From assembly GCA_017643585.1 (NCBI GenBank), contig JAEPND010000010.1, forward strand, positions 36,535 through 100,534: DNA of 64,000 nt, read 5' to 3'. The notes beneath the pieces were generated by a model. The model was not told where the DNA came from, made no database searches, and was given only the letters and a program-made list of their open reading frames with translations. This stretch comes from Maricaulis sp. GTDB taxonomy: Bacteria; Pseudomonadota; Alphaproteobacteria; Caulobacterales; Maricaulaceae. Made by a program: the position numbers and the translations under genes. Numbering within the stretch: the first letter of the stretch is position 1; every line of letters starts with the position of its first letter. Shown piece by piece: positions 53,776 to 61,930 of the stretch.

Positions 53776-53808
53776 GAAAAGGCGGCCTCAAAGCAATTTG
53801 AAGCCGCC
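53776..53808 (-). terminator. Hairpin directly upstream of the panB start
   Basis: On the minus strand GGCGGC/GCCGCC (53781-53786, 53803-53808) and TCAAA/TTTGA pair around a 4-nt loop (TTGC on the minus strand), with one mismatch, followed by TTTTC and then the panB ATG. It looks like a terminator for the sigma-factor gene cluster and may also hide the panB ribosome-binding site. Confidence 0.7.
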
Positions 53809-53844
53809 AATCTATACGATAATGTTGCAGTGCAAAAGAGTGGC

Positions 53845-54195
53845 TTATCCGCCTTGGAGAATCCGGCGAGGCAAGACCAGAGCAACCATGCCGGCAGCGA
53901 GTGCCATTGCGGCAGCGGCCATGGTTTCCGGTGACATCAGGAAGGAAGCATTGGCCATAATGCCCTCGGCCGGGATCTGGATATTGCCCAGAACACTTTC
54001 GAGCTGCGTTCCCGCAATCGCCGATCCGGTGGACCCGGCTCCGCCCAGGATCAGCACCCGCTTGCGATCCGGGTTGTTGAGCTTGGCGATCACGCTCTGC
54101 GCGAAGGCATCAGCACTTTTATCTTCTTCAAGCGGTTTCGCAGCTGCGGCGAAAGCGGCTTTCAGGCGTGCGTCAAATGCATCTTCCATGGTCAT
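53845..54195 (-). CDS. Small two-TM protein of ECF cassette A, putative anti-sigma
   Basis: A 116-residue protein that overlaps the sigma gene by 4 nt (ATGA) and so is translationally coupled. A cytoplasmic helical head (MTMEDAFDARLKAAFAAAA) is followed by two hydrophobic segments and ends in ALVLPRRIL. The cassette B counterpart ends LPRRVF and has the same layout. No zinc-binding HxxxCxxC motif of classical anti-sigma factors is seen. Anti-sigma function is inferred from coupling and topology. Confidence 0.65.
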   Translation of the reverse strand: MTMEDAFDARLKAAFAAAAKPLEEDKSADAFAQSVIAKLNNPDRKRVLILGGAGSTGSAIAGTQLESVLGNIQIPAEGIMANASFLMSPETMAAAAMALAAGMVALVLPRRILQGG

Positions 54196-54734
54196 CTCAC
54201 AGTTACCTCCGCTTCGGTGAAAAAAGCCTGGAGCTTGGCTCGACCCCTGTTCACGTGTGACTTTACAGTCCCCAGCGGCATTCCTGTCGCCTCTGCTGCC
54301 TCCGAATGTGACATTCCACAAGAATAGCACATAACGACGGCAACACGTTCTTCATCTTCGAGTGTAGCGAGCGCGCGATCAAGGTCTACGACATTTCCCA
54401 TGTCACGTGGCGCTTCACTCTCCTCTGCACCCTGCTGGTATTGCTCCAGCAAACGGTCGGCGGATTTGCGTTTCCTGGCTGACTTCAAGAACTCTGTATA
54501 GGCAATCGAACAGAGCCAGGATTTGAATGAGCCGGTGCCCTTGAAACTGCCGATCTTCTCGAAGGCCCGGATAAAGGTATCCTGGGCAAGATCATCGGCA
54601 AGGGCGTGGTTCCGGCACATCCGCTGCAGCATGGCCCGGACCAGGGTCTGGTGGCGCCGGACGAGCTCGCCAAAGGCTGCGCTGTTGCGCGTGGCAACAA
54701 CCAGTGCCGTGAGTTCTTCGTCCGATGCCGCCAT
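54192..54734 (-). CDS. ECF-type RNA polymerase sigma factor, cassette A
   Basis: A 180-residue sigma-70-family protein with only regions 2 and 4. Region 2 has HALADDLAQDTFIRAFEKI and GSFKSWLCSIAY; region 4 has SHSEAAEATGMPLGTVKSHV. It is likely released to drive its own regulon. It lies 29 nt downstream of a three-TM protein gene and overlaps a small two-TM protein gene. 26 nt at its region 4.2 are identical to the cassette B sigma gene. Confidence 0.92.
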   Translation of the reverse strand: MAASDEELTALVVATRNSAAFGELVRRHQTLVRAMLQRMCRNHALADDLAQDTFIRAFEKIGSFKGTGSFKSWLCSIAYTEFLKSARKRKSADRLLEQYQQGAEESEAPRDMGNVVDLDRALATLEDEERVAVVMCYSCGMSHSEAAEATGMPLGTVKSHVNRGRAKLQAFFTEAEVTVR

Positions 54735-54763
54735 GACTTAAGTCCCGGTTCCCAGCCCGCGGC

Positions 54764-55156
54764 TTACGCCGCGTTTTCCTGCTCTTTTTTACGGCCCATC
54801 AGACCGAAACCGATCAGAACAAGGCCAATAAAGCCCGGGAATGAAGCGACAGCTGTCATAATCGCCAGGAACCCGTCACCCCAGAAAGATTCGGTCGCCC
54901 ATCCCAAAAACAGGATCGCCGCGGCCACGGCCATCAGGATCATGCCAGACTTGAGGTCACCATTGGCGTTCGACTTGGCCGGCATACCGAGAGCCTTGAT
55001 TGTTTCAGGAGTCATTTGCTGACCGCCACGAATGGCTTCCTCGATGGTGGACAGCGTCGCCTTGCGACGTTGGGTGTTTGCGTTGAACGCGATCCAGACA
55101 ATGGCAACAACCATCAGGAACGGTGACATCGCGACCAGCATAACGGCGATTTCCAT
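54764..55156 (-). CDS. Three-TM membrane protein of ECF cassette A (DUF6249-like)
   Basis: A 130-residue protein with one N-terminal TM helix (about 5-25), a charged cytoplasmic linker (TIEEAIRGGQQMTPETIKAL) and two C-terminal TM helices, ending in a Lys-rich tail (GRKKEQENAA). This fits the DUF6249 type, often beside ECF sigma genes. It could be a sensor; that is inference. Cassette B's first gene has the same plan. Confidence 0.7.
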   Translation of the reverse strand: MEIAVMLVAMSPFLMVVAIVWIAFNANTQRRKATLSTIEEAIRGGQQMTPETIKALGMPAKSNANGDLKSGMILMAVAAAILFLGWATESFWGDGFLAIMTAVASFPGFIGLVLIGFGLMGRKKEQENAA

Positions 55157-55240
55157 TTTTATTCTCCTTGTACTCGACCGGCGCGCTGCACGCCGTTTCT
55201 GACCATTAGATGCGGGTCAGGGCGATTTTGGATGCACAGA

Positions 55241-55798
55241 TCATCCAATAATCGCCACGCCGAACAAATACATGTGTATATTCATTAAGATAAGCGCTGC
55301 AAGAACGCCCAGGACAATGGCCGTCAAATCACCACCCCAGCCCTTGACGATGGGTGGCGGGGTCTCACGCATCCAGGACGCAATGAAGGTGATTGCCGAC
55401 CAGACGAAGAAAGATCCAAACAGCAACACCGCGCTCAGCTCGCCATTCGCCATCAGGTGTCCAAACGCCCACAACATGGTGCCGGCCAGCATGGGATGGC
55501 GCACCCAGCGGCGAATATGTCCCGGTGCATAGGCTGAAACGATCAGGATCAGCGCCAGCGGAACCAGTGTGAAGGCGAGATGGCGTGTCCAGACCGGCGG
55601 ATACCAGATCACGACCGGCGGATGCGCGATGATCTTGCCATAGATGATCAGGGCAAAGCCCAGCAGGGAGATCACGGTATAGCCCAGCTTGTAGGGCGTT
55701 GCCCCGAGCTGGTCCTGCAGCTTGTCCCGGGCTCCGGGAATGAGGCGCAAGGAATGGACGCCGAGGAACAAAACTAATCCGGCAACCAGTACAAGCAT
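55241..55798 (-). CDS. NnrU family membrane protein
   Basis: A 185-residue protein with about five to six TM segments. The NnrU features are FLGVHSLRLIPGARD at the start and RRWVRHPMLAGTMLWAFGHLMANG in the middle. NnrU was first seen in nitrite/nitric-oxide gene clusters, and some relatives are linked to membrane isomerase or methyltransferase folds; no denitrification gene is in this window. It lies between the two ECF cassettes on the same strand. Confidence 0.75.
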   Translation of the reverse strand: MLVLVAGLVLFLGVHSLRLIPGARDKLQDQLGATPYKLGYTVISLLGFALIIYGKIIAHPPVVIWYPPVWTRHLAFTLVPLALILIVSAYAPGHIRRWVRHPMLAGTMLWAFGHLMANGELSAVLLFGSFFVWSAITFIASWMRETPPPIVKGWGGDLTAIVLGVLAALILMNIHMYLFGVAIIG

Positions 55799-55869
55799 AA
55801 ACGCCTCCCCTATCTGACCGCCGACTATAGGTGATTCAGATCAGAACCCAGAATTTGGATGTGGATATC

Positions 55870-56184
55870 CTAGAAGAAAACCCGCCGGGGCAGGCTGATC
55901 GCGCGGGTCACCAGGGCGTGCCCGAGGAAAGCAACCCCTCCGGCGATCACCAGGGTCAGCCCGGCCATGTCCATACTGCTCAGCATCTGAGCCGCAGCAG
56001 CTGCCAGGGCCTCTCCCGAGGCAAACAGGACGATGAGCAAAACCACCGACACACACGCCAGGATCGCCAACTCGATCAGAAAGCGTCGTTGAGCGACCGC
56101 ACGCATGACACCCGCCCGGAAGGCCGGATCAACAGCGGGCGCCTCGTCCAGTGCAAACAGGTTTTCGAGCGTATCATTGCTCAT
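55870..56184 (-). CDS. Small two-TM protein of ECF cassette B, putative anti-sigma
   Basis: A 104-residue protein overlapping the sigma gene by 11 nt. A short helical head (LENLFALDEAPAVDPAFRAG) is followed by two TM segments (about 36-57 and 71-90), and it ends LPRRVFF, like cassette A's ALVLPRRIL. No Zn-binding anti-sigma motif. It probably sequesters its sigma factor at the membrane; this is inferred. Confidence 0.65.
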   Translation of the reverse strand: MSNDTLENLFALDEAPAVDPAFRAGVMRAVAQRRFLIELAILACVSVVLLIVLFASGEALAAAAAQMLSSMDMAGLTLVIAGGVAFLGHALVTRAISLPRRVFF

Positions 56185-56710
56185 GCGCATCTCCGAGTAT
56201 CTCTTCAAGCCGCGCCCGGCCGCGACTGACGTGTGACTTTACAGTCCCCAGCGGAATTTCCAAAGCCCTCGACGCCTCGTCATGCGTCCACCCCCCGGCC
56301 AGGCAGAGCGCGACAGCCGCGCGCTGGTCCTCGGACAAGGTGCTCAGGGCCCGGTTAAGCGCCAGCCGGAGATCATTGGTCGGCACCTGCTCTTGCGGCT
56401 GCAATTCGTGCCAAGCCTCGTCCCGGGCCCGCCGCCGCGCTGCACTGCGCTTGAATGTCTTGCTCATGCGCCAGGCCATGCCAAACAGCCAGGAGCGGAA
56501 CATGTCCGGCGATCGCAAGAGCCGGAGCTTGGTCCAGGCGGCCAGGAATACCTCCTGCGCCAGCTCGTCGGCGTCAGCATCGTTTCCGCTGACCCGACGA
56601 AGGAAACTGCGAAGTGCTTGCTGGTGCCTGTCCACCAGACGTGAAAAGGCTGCGTCAGACCCCGCCAGGGATGCAGACACTAGGTCTGCATCCGTCCGAG
56701 CTGCTTGCAT
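56174..56710 (-). CDS. ECF-type RNA polymerase sigma factor, cassette B
   Basis: A 178-residue sigma with regions 2 (NDADADELAQEVFLAAWTKL, FRSWLFGMAWRMSKTFKR) and 4 (THDEASRALEIPLGTVKSHV). The ATG at 56710 has GGAAAG about 9 nt upstream and lies 4 nt after the preceding stop; a longer frame overlaps that gene. Its region 4 DNA shares 26 identical nt with cassette A, so the two may be recent paralogues or have undergone gene conversion. Confidence 0.9.
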   Translation of the reverse strand: MQAARTDADLVSASLAGSDAAFSRLVDRHQQALRSFLRRVSGNDADADELAQEVFLAAWTKLRLLRSPDMFRSWLFGMAWRMSKTFKRSAARRRARDEAWHELQPQEQVPTNDLRLALNRALSTLSEDQRAAVALCLAGGWTHDEASRALEIPLGTVKSHVSRGRARLEEILGDAHEQ

Positions 56711-56714
56711 CAGC

Positions 56715-57110
56715 TTATTTCTTTCCGCCCTTGAACAGGCTGCCAAAGAGGAAAGCCACGGCCAGAACGCCCATGATCATGGCGACAAAATAGGCCTCCT
56801 CGCCCATGCCGATCAGGCCGCTATAACCTTCATAGGCAAACACGGCTGACAGACCGACAAAGAGTACGACGAGGAAGGCATTCCCACCGCCACCGCTGTC
56901 ACTATCACTGTCATGCCAGTCATTGCGGTCATGGGTTTCGATCTTTTCCAGGCTTTCAACCAGGGAGGCCGGCGGTTCCTTGCCCGCGGCCGCATAGGTC
57001 TTCAGCAGGTCGATCTTGGCCTTGGTCTGCTGATAGCTCATGAAGCTGTTCCAGCCTGCGATCAGGAAAAAGCCCAGGGGGAAGAGCAACCACCAATAAT
57101 GTTGGAACAA
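56715..57110 (-). CDS. Three-TM membrane protein of ECF cassette B
   Basis: About 131 residues from a TTG at 57110 (FQHYWWLLFPLGFFLIAGW). TM1, a charged linker (KAKIDLLKTYAAAGKEPPAS), an Asp/Ser/Gly-rich patch, then two TM helices and a Lys-rich end (FKGGKK). The layout matches the cassette A membrane protein. The start is uncertain: upstream ATGs (57167 and later) would add residues read through an older gene's remnant. Confidence 0.65.
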   Translation of the reverse strand: MFQHYWWLLFPLGFFLIAGWNSFMSYQQTKAKIDLLKTYAAAGKEPPASLVESLEKIETHDRNDWHDSDSDSGGGGNAFLVVLFVGLSAVFAYEGYSGLIGMGEEAYFVAMIMGVLAVAFLFGSLFKGGKK

Positions 57111-57114
57111 ATAC

Positions 57115-57249
57115 GCCACGCGGATTGGCCGTCGCGCGAACATTGAGCACATCGAAACTGTCGACATTGACGACGCGGTAGAGACTGGGCTGCGCCTCGG
57201 CGGCGAACGTCGCGAGAAGAAGAAGGAAAACGCTGCTCAACCACTTCAT
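57115..57249 (-). pseudogene. Truncated exported SH3-like gene remnant
   Basis: From the ATG at 57249 a good signal peptide (MKWLSSVFLLLLATFAAEAQ) leads to PSLYRVVNVDSFDVLNVRAT, which looks like the first strands of a bacterial SH3 domain (the LNVR motif). After about 45 codons the frame runs into the out-of-frame start of the next gene. I infer a deletion fused the gene's 5' end to the cassette B membrane gene. Confidence 0.5.
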
Positions 57250-57288
57250 GGGATGATCTTGTTGCGAGGCGAAAACTGCGGCGGCACG

Positions 57289-58371
57289 CTAGCGTTTGCG
57301 CCAGCGATGGTCGAGCGGTTCTTTTTTGCTGGGCCGCGCGGGAAGCTCGACCTGCGACGTCGTCGTGTCCGCCAACACAGTGTAGGCATCGCCGACCAGG
57401 ATGCGGATGACTTTCTGGGCCGGCTCTTCCAGCTTGGCGAAATGCTGCTTGAGAACTTCCAAACAGCGGGCCCGGTAAGGATTGACCGGCACTTCCCAGC
57501 GGATCCCGTCCTCCTCCCATCTCACCACCTCCTGACCCGTCGCCATCGCGATCGTATTGGCCTGGAGATAAGGCAGGTACTGGCGCCCGATCAGCGCAAA
57601 GATGGGTCCGAGATCGGGCGGAATGCGCTGTGCGGCAACACTGTCCCGCAGGCTTTCCGGTGTCGTGGCCCAGAGCCGCGCCGTCCAGTTGAGCGTGTGT
57701 GGTGCCTTTTCACGCAACAGGGCGTGGGGTGTCGGATCATAGGAGAAATGACGATGCATCGCCCCGAACAGGCCGAAATCGGCCTCGCAGGGCCGGTCTC
57801 CGAACAGGAAGAGGCGATCCTCGAAGACCACTTCCAGCATATCGAGGACCTCTAGCAGGAGGTTCTCGATCAGCGGCGCCGTCTCGGCGGTGACACCATC
57901 CTGTTTAAGGAACTGCTTTTGCTGGCGATGGCGAATGAAACGCTGCCGGACAAAACGCGGTGCCTTGACGTCCCGCAGCAATCCATCGGCCAGCTGTCCG
58001 CTCATCAACTCCGCATCCGGCTTGAAGGCCCAGCGATAATAGAGCGCCGGGCGCCATAACCACTCATCGAAGAAGTCTTCCAGTAACAGGCTGGCGAAAG
58101 CGACGGCGGGCGGGCCCGGCTTGAAGCGCGGATTGGGCCAATAGGCCTCGAAATGGGCGATGATATCGGATGTGTCTGTCATCCAGCTGCCGTCTTCGCA
58201 TTCCAGCTGGGGCATTTGCGAGATTCCGGTCTCTGCGGCGCAGGACCGGAACGTCGCCATATCCATCTCGACATAGTCATAGGGCACGCCCTTGGCGCGC
58301 AGATAGCCTTCAAGCTTTCCCGTGAAATAGGAAAGCTTGAGGCCGTAAAGTCTATAGAGCGGGCGAGACAT
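57289..58371 (-). CDS. Glutathione S-transferase-like protein
   Basis: A 360-residue protein with an N-terminal thioredoxin-like domain (LYRLYGLKLSYFTGKLEGYL, MPQLECEDGSWMTDTSDIIAHFE) and a longer helical C-domain (FLFGDRPCEADFGLFGAMHRH). It is longer than most GSTs (about 200-230), so it is a two-domain member of the broader fold superfamily. Substrate unknown; cytoplasmic. Confidence 0.75.
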   Translation of the reverse strand: MSRPLYRLYGLKLSYFTGKLEGYLRAKGVPYDYVEMDMATFRSCAAETGISQMPQLECEDGSWMTDTSDIIAHFEAYWPNPRFKPGPPAVAFASLLLEDFFDEWLWRPALYYRWAFKPDAELMSGQLADGLLRDVKAPRFVRQRFIRHRQQKQFLKQDGVTAETAPLIENLLLEVLDMLEVVFEDRLFLFGDRPCEADFGLFGAMHRHFSYDPTPHALLREKAPHTLNWTARLWATTPESLRDSVAAQRIPPDLGPIFALIGRQYLPYLQANTIAMATGQEVVRWEEDGIRWEVPVNPYRARCLEVLKQHFAKLEEPAQKVIRILVGDAYTVLADTTTSQVELPARPSKKEPLDHRWRKR

Positions 58372-58411
58372 CAGGCCATACGACCCGATTCTCGCCTCTC
58401 ACGCGAGTTGC

Positions 58412-59863
58412 CTAGAACGGCAATTGCGTCATGTCGGGCAAATCGACCGTGATATCATCGGGCAACCCACCCTCGCGGCGCATGAAGCGATGGATCGCGT
58501 CATGGACCTCTTCCGAGCTCATGAACAGGTTGTGGCCGGCATTGTGGACCGTGACGATGTGAGCGTTCGGCAGGCCGGCGACAGCCTCTGCCTGGCTTTC
58601 GACATAGGTCCGACCGTCGAGGGTACCGGACAGGACCAGCACTTCGGTGTCGCCCGTCGGGGCCTGGCGGAATTCATCACCCAGATCAAACCCGTCCCAC
58701 GCGCCGAACACCTGCGGCATGGGGAAGTTGAGATAGCCACCGACAAGGCCAGTCGCGGCTTCGCGCTGGAAAGCCGCCAGCCGCGCGCTGTCGATACCCG
58801 ACGCCAGGTCCATTGCGGTCGGCATGGGGCGCAAGCCGATCGTCTCGTTGGGCCTGTGCAGACGCTGCAGCAGGCCCGTCAGCAGACGCGTATCCCCTGC
58901 ATCCAGCGAGGCAAACAGGGCCAGCAGGATAGCGGCGTTCTGCGGATCGGAGATCAGCATGGATGAAAATTGCTGCGCGTGATGACGTTGCACCAGCAAT
59001 TGGGCGACAGACCCGTCACGCTGCGGGATATCGAGCAACATCGGTTCAGCCTCTAGGCGCTCTAGCACACGCCGCACCATGCCCGCGATGTCGGGATAAC
59101 GCGCTGCCGCGGCGGGCTGGGAATTCACGGCAGCCTGCAGGCGCGCGAAATAGGCGTCGGTCCGCGCCGGCATCTTCACGGTCTGGTCGAGACCTTCCAC
59201 CGAAGCCAGTACGACCTGGTCAATCTCGTCCGGGATGTCCTTGATCGCAGCCAGGGCGAGGTGGGATCCATAGGAAATGCCCCACAGATCCAGCTGCCGG
59301 GCGCCGAGATGTTCGCGCAGGTCCGAGAGATCCCGGGCGCTTTCGCGTGTCGTGTAGCCGTCCAGGTCGACACCCGCTTCGCGCCAGAACGCCCCACATT
59401 CCTCGATGGCATCCCGGTGATCCTGCGCAAACTCGGCATCGGTTTGACGCGCCAGGTCATCGCCACCGAAACTGGACTGGCAACGCGGCAGATCGTTTTC
59501 CGACAGGCCGGTACCGCGCTGGTCATAGGCGATCACATCGCCATGTTCGCGCATGGCCATAAACAGCGGGAAACGCTGGCCGCGCGCCGTGCCCGTGCCG
59601 GTACCGCCCGGTCCACCAGCGAGATAAACAATCGGATCGCCCGGGTTATCGCTTGTGGACGGGAAACGCACATAACCAATGGTGATCATGCGGCTGTCCG
59701 GGTCCGTGCGGTTTTCAGGCACTTCAAAGGACCCCCGAAACGCCTCGACCGTTTCGCCATTGCCCGCTTCAAAGGTGATGCTTTCTTCGACCTGCGCCAG
59801 CGAGGCCGTGCTCATAACCGTGCTCGCCATCAGGGCGCTGATCCAGGTCCAACCGTTTTTCAT
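58412..59863 (-). CDS. Exported alpha/beta hydrolase (TAP-like/proline iminopeptidase-type)
   Basis: About 483 residues with a signal peptide (residues 1-23, MSTASLAQ). Oxyanion-region GGPGGTGTG, nucleophile GISYGS, catalytic Asp in GTLDGRT and His in HNAGHN form the hydrolase triad, with a cap-like insertion. It resembles tripeptidyl-aminopeptidase/prolyl aminopeptidase-like enzymes that act in the periplasm. The ATG at 59863 has GGAG about 9 nt upstream. It is divergent from a LytTR receptor. Confidence 0.82.
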   Translation of the reverse strand: MKNGWTWISALMASTVMSTASLAQVEESITFEAGNGETVEAFRGSFEVPENRTDPDSRMITIGYVRFPSTSDNPGDPIVYLAGGPGGTGTGTARGQRFPLFMAMREHGDVIAYDQRGTGLSENDLPRCQSSFGGDDLARQTDAEFAQDHRDAIEECGAFWREAGVDLDGYTTRESARDLSDLREHLGARQLDLWGISYGSHLALAAIKDIPDEIDQVVLASVEGLDQTVKMPARTDAYFARLQAAVNSQPAAAARYPDIAGMVRRVLERLEAEPMLLDIPQRDGSVAQLLVQRHHAQQFSSMLISDPQNAAILLALFASLDAGDTRLLTGLLQRLHRPNETIGLRPMPTAMDLASGIDSARLAAFQREAATGLVGGYLNFPMPQVFGAWDGFDLGDEFRQAPTGDTEVLVLSGTLDGRTYVESQAEAVAGLPNAHIVTVHNAGHNLFMSSEEVHDAIHRFMRREGGLPDDITVDLPDMTQLPF

Positions 59864-59996
59864 TATTATCGCTCCAAGCTTTGCTCCGGCTGTTGAAACA
59901 CGCTCGGGCATGACAGATCACGGCTGAATCTGTGAACGGTAGCGCCCTGCCGACAAGCGGCGAGACGCCGGTAACCGGCGCCGCTATGATCAGGCC

Positions 59997-61517
59997 ATGC
60001 TTCGTCTTCTCCTCCTCCCGCTGGCCCTGCTTGCCAGCCCCCTCGCCGGCCCGGCCCAGGCGCAAAGCTTCCAGTGGATCGACGACCGCCCCGTCACGGT
60101 CTGCCCCGTGGCTGCGGGCGAAACCCAGCCACCAGACTTCACGGGTGCGGAGTGCCAGGAAATGCCGCTCGGCCAGGTCGATCCCCAGGGCGAGCATTTC
60201 TGGATGCGCACCAGCATTACGCCCAGCGAGGCCTTGAGGCAGGGCCTGTCACCGCTGGGCTTTTATATCTCGGGCAAGGCCTCCAGCCGGGTCTGGATCA
60301 ATGGCCATGAACTGGAGAGCAATGGCACCCCCGGGGTCGATCGTGACCGCGAGGTCGCCGGGCTGATGGATGCCGTGCTCTATGTCCCGCGCGAGATCCT
60401 GGTGACGGGTGAGAACACGGTCGTACTGGAGATGTCCGGCCATCACAGCCTGATCCACCTGCACGCGCCCATGCATACGCTTGGCATGGCGCAATACACC
60501 AATCCCACGCTGCTGATCCTCGGCGCCTACTGGCCGTCCCTGATAACATTCGGGGTGTTCATCCTGGCGCTGGTGTTTTTCGGGGTCGTCGCCCTGCGCG
60601 AGGAAAAATGGGAAGGCCCCTTCCTGCTTGCCCTGCTCGCCGCCGTCGCCGGTTGCCAATTATTCGCGGAAAGCGCACGCGGCCTGATTTATTACGCCTA
60701 TTCCCTGCATGACTACCGCTTGATCGGTATCGCCACCGGCGCCGTACTGGCCGGCCTGCTGCTCGTGGCCTGGCTGTTACAGCGCTTTTCCGGTTTGAGC
60801 GCGGCACAGCGTTATCTGCGGCTGGGCGGCGTGGTCCTGGCCTGCCTTGTGATCGTCCAGCTCTCCCCGGGCTTTGATGCCAAGGCCGGATACGGCTTCA
60901 TGACCGCCGCCCTGTTCGCGACCGCCTGGTGCGGGCTGTGGAGCTGGCAGAAAAAGCCCGGCGCCCTGACCTATCTGGCCATTTCGGGCGGTTTCTCGCT
61001 TCTGCTCCTCCTGTTCCAGGGCGAGTTCCTCGATTTCTATTTCTTCTATGCCTTTGCCGGGTTGCTGCTCTTCCTGATCCAGCAACAGGCTGCGGAACTG
61101 GTCCGCACCCGCCGGGAAAAGCGCGCCGAGGCGGTCCGCGCCGACAAGCTGGAACTCGCGCTCGCCCAGGCTCGTCAGCGCACGGCCCCGGAACAGATCC
61201 AGCTGGTCTCCAGCGGGCGGGTGGATTATCTCGCCACCGACACCATCACCCAGTTCAAGGGTGCCGGCGATTATGTCGAAGTCCATCTCGAAGGCGGCAA
61301 GACGGCGCTTTACAATGGGGGGCTTTCCGCGCTTGAGAGCGATCTTCCACCCACCTTCCTGCGTGTTCACCGCTCCCACATCGTCAACACGGCCTTTGTC
61401 TCTGCCCTGGAACGCGATGCCAGCGGGATCGGCCGCCTGCTCCTGTCCAACGGCCAGGAAGTCCCCGTCTCCCGCCGCATCATGCCCAAGGTCAGGAGCG
61501 CACTGGCGGAAGGATAG
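59997..61517 (+). CDS. Membrane receptor with LytTR DNA-binding domain
   Basis: A 506-residue one-component regulator. Signal peptide (1-22), a periplasmic beta-rich domain (about 23-160, with WINGHELESNGTP) of the type paired with 7TM signalling proteins, six to seven TM helices (about 165-370), a coiled linker, then a C-terminal LytTR domain (about 400-500: VDYLATDTITQFKGAGDYVEV, LRVHRSHIVN, LLSNGQEVPVSRR). It probably binds DNA while membrane-anchored. The ligand and targets are unknown; the divergent exported hydrolase may be a target. Confidence 0.82.
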   Translation: MLRLLLLPLALLASPLAGPAQAQSFQWIDDRPVTVCPVAAGETQPPDFTGAECQEMPLGQVDPQGEHFWMRTSITPSEALRQGLSPLGFYISGKASSRVWINGHELESNGTPGVDRDREVAGLMDAVLYVPREILVTGENTVVLEMSGHHSLIHLHAPMHTLGMAQYTNPTLLILGAYWPSLITFGVFILALVFFGVVALREEKWEGPFLLALLAAVAGCQLFAESARGLIYYAYSLHDYRLIGIATGAVLAGLLLVAWLLQRFSGLSAAQRYLRLGGVVLACLVIVQLSPGFDAKAGYGFMTAALFATAWCGLWSWQKKPGALTYLAISGGFSLLLLLFQGEFLDFYFFYAFAGLLLFLIQQQAAELVRTRREKRAEAVRADKLELALAQARQRTAPEQIQLVSSGRVDYLATDTITQFKGAGDYVEVHLEGGKTALYNGGLSALESDLPPTFLRVHRSHIVNTAFVSALERDASGIGRLLLSNGQEVPVSRRIMPKVRSALAEG

Positions 61518-61570
61518 ACAAGAATAATGCAACCATTAATCTCTGTCGGGCTTTGCCCTGGAGGGAACTG

Positions 61571-61930
61571 GTGAAACTGAAGGTCGTTGACTCCCGCCTG
61601 TCACTTGGGAGCGCCTACAAGTTAATAGTAGTCGGGTGGGTTCTTTCGTGGGGCGCACTGTTCGGCACCATTTTCGGCTTCGTGGTGATTGCCGCGATTA
61701 CGAGTGGAAGCATGACGATCAACGGTGAAGTCGTTGAAGGCATCGGAGCAATTGCGGTGCAAATTCTGCCGTTCGTTATCATGCTCCCGCTCATTATCGT
61801 GTTCCACGCATTCGTTTTCGGCGGACTACTTGTCGCCGGCCTTGCTCTCTATCGGCTGTATCGACCGATTGAAGTTGTTCACTTTACTGAGACGGATAAA
61901 CCGTTACCTCACCCTTCCAACGGCACATAG
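61571..61930 (+). CDS. Small two-TM membrane protein, unrecognised
   Basis: About 119 residues from a GTG at 61571 with GGAGGG upstream. Two hydrophobic segments (WVLSWGALFGTIFGFVVIAA; ILPFVIMLPLIIVFHAF) surround a short loop, and the C-terminus is soluble. Family unknown. It overlaps the convergent AraC-type gene by 22 nt. Confidence 0.6.
   Translation: MKLKVVDSRLSLGSAYKLIVVGWVLSWGALFGTIFGFVVIAAITSGSMTINGEVVEGIGAIAVQILPFVIMLPLIIVFHAFVFGGLLVAGLALYRLYRPIEVVHFTETDKPLPHPSNGT

Noticed and set aside
54253-56254. 26-bp identical stretch in the two sigma genes as a mobile-element repeat
   Set aside because: It encodes the conserved PLGTVKSHV helix in frame in both genes; paralogy or conversion explains it better.
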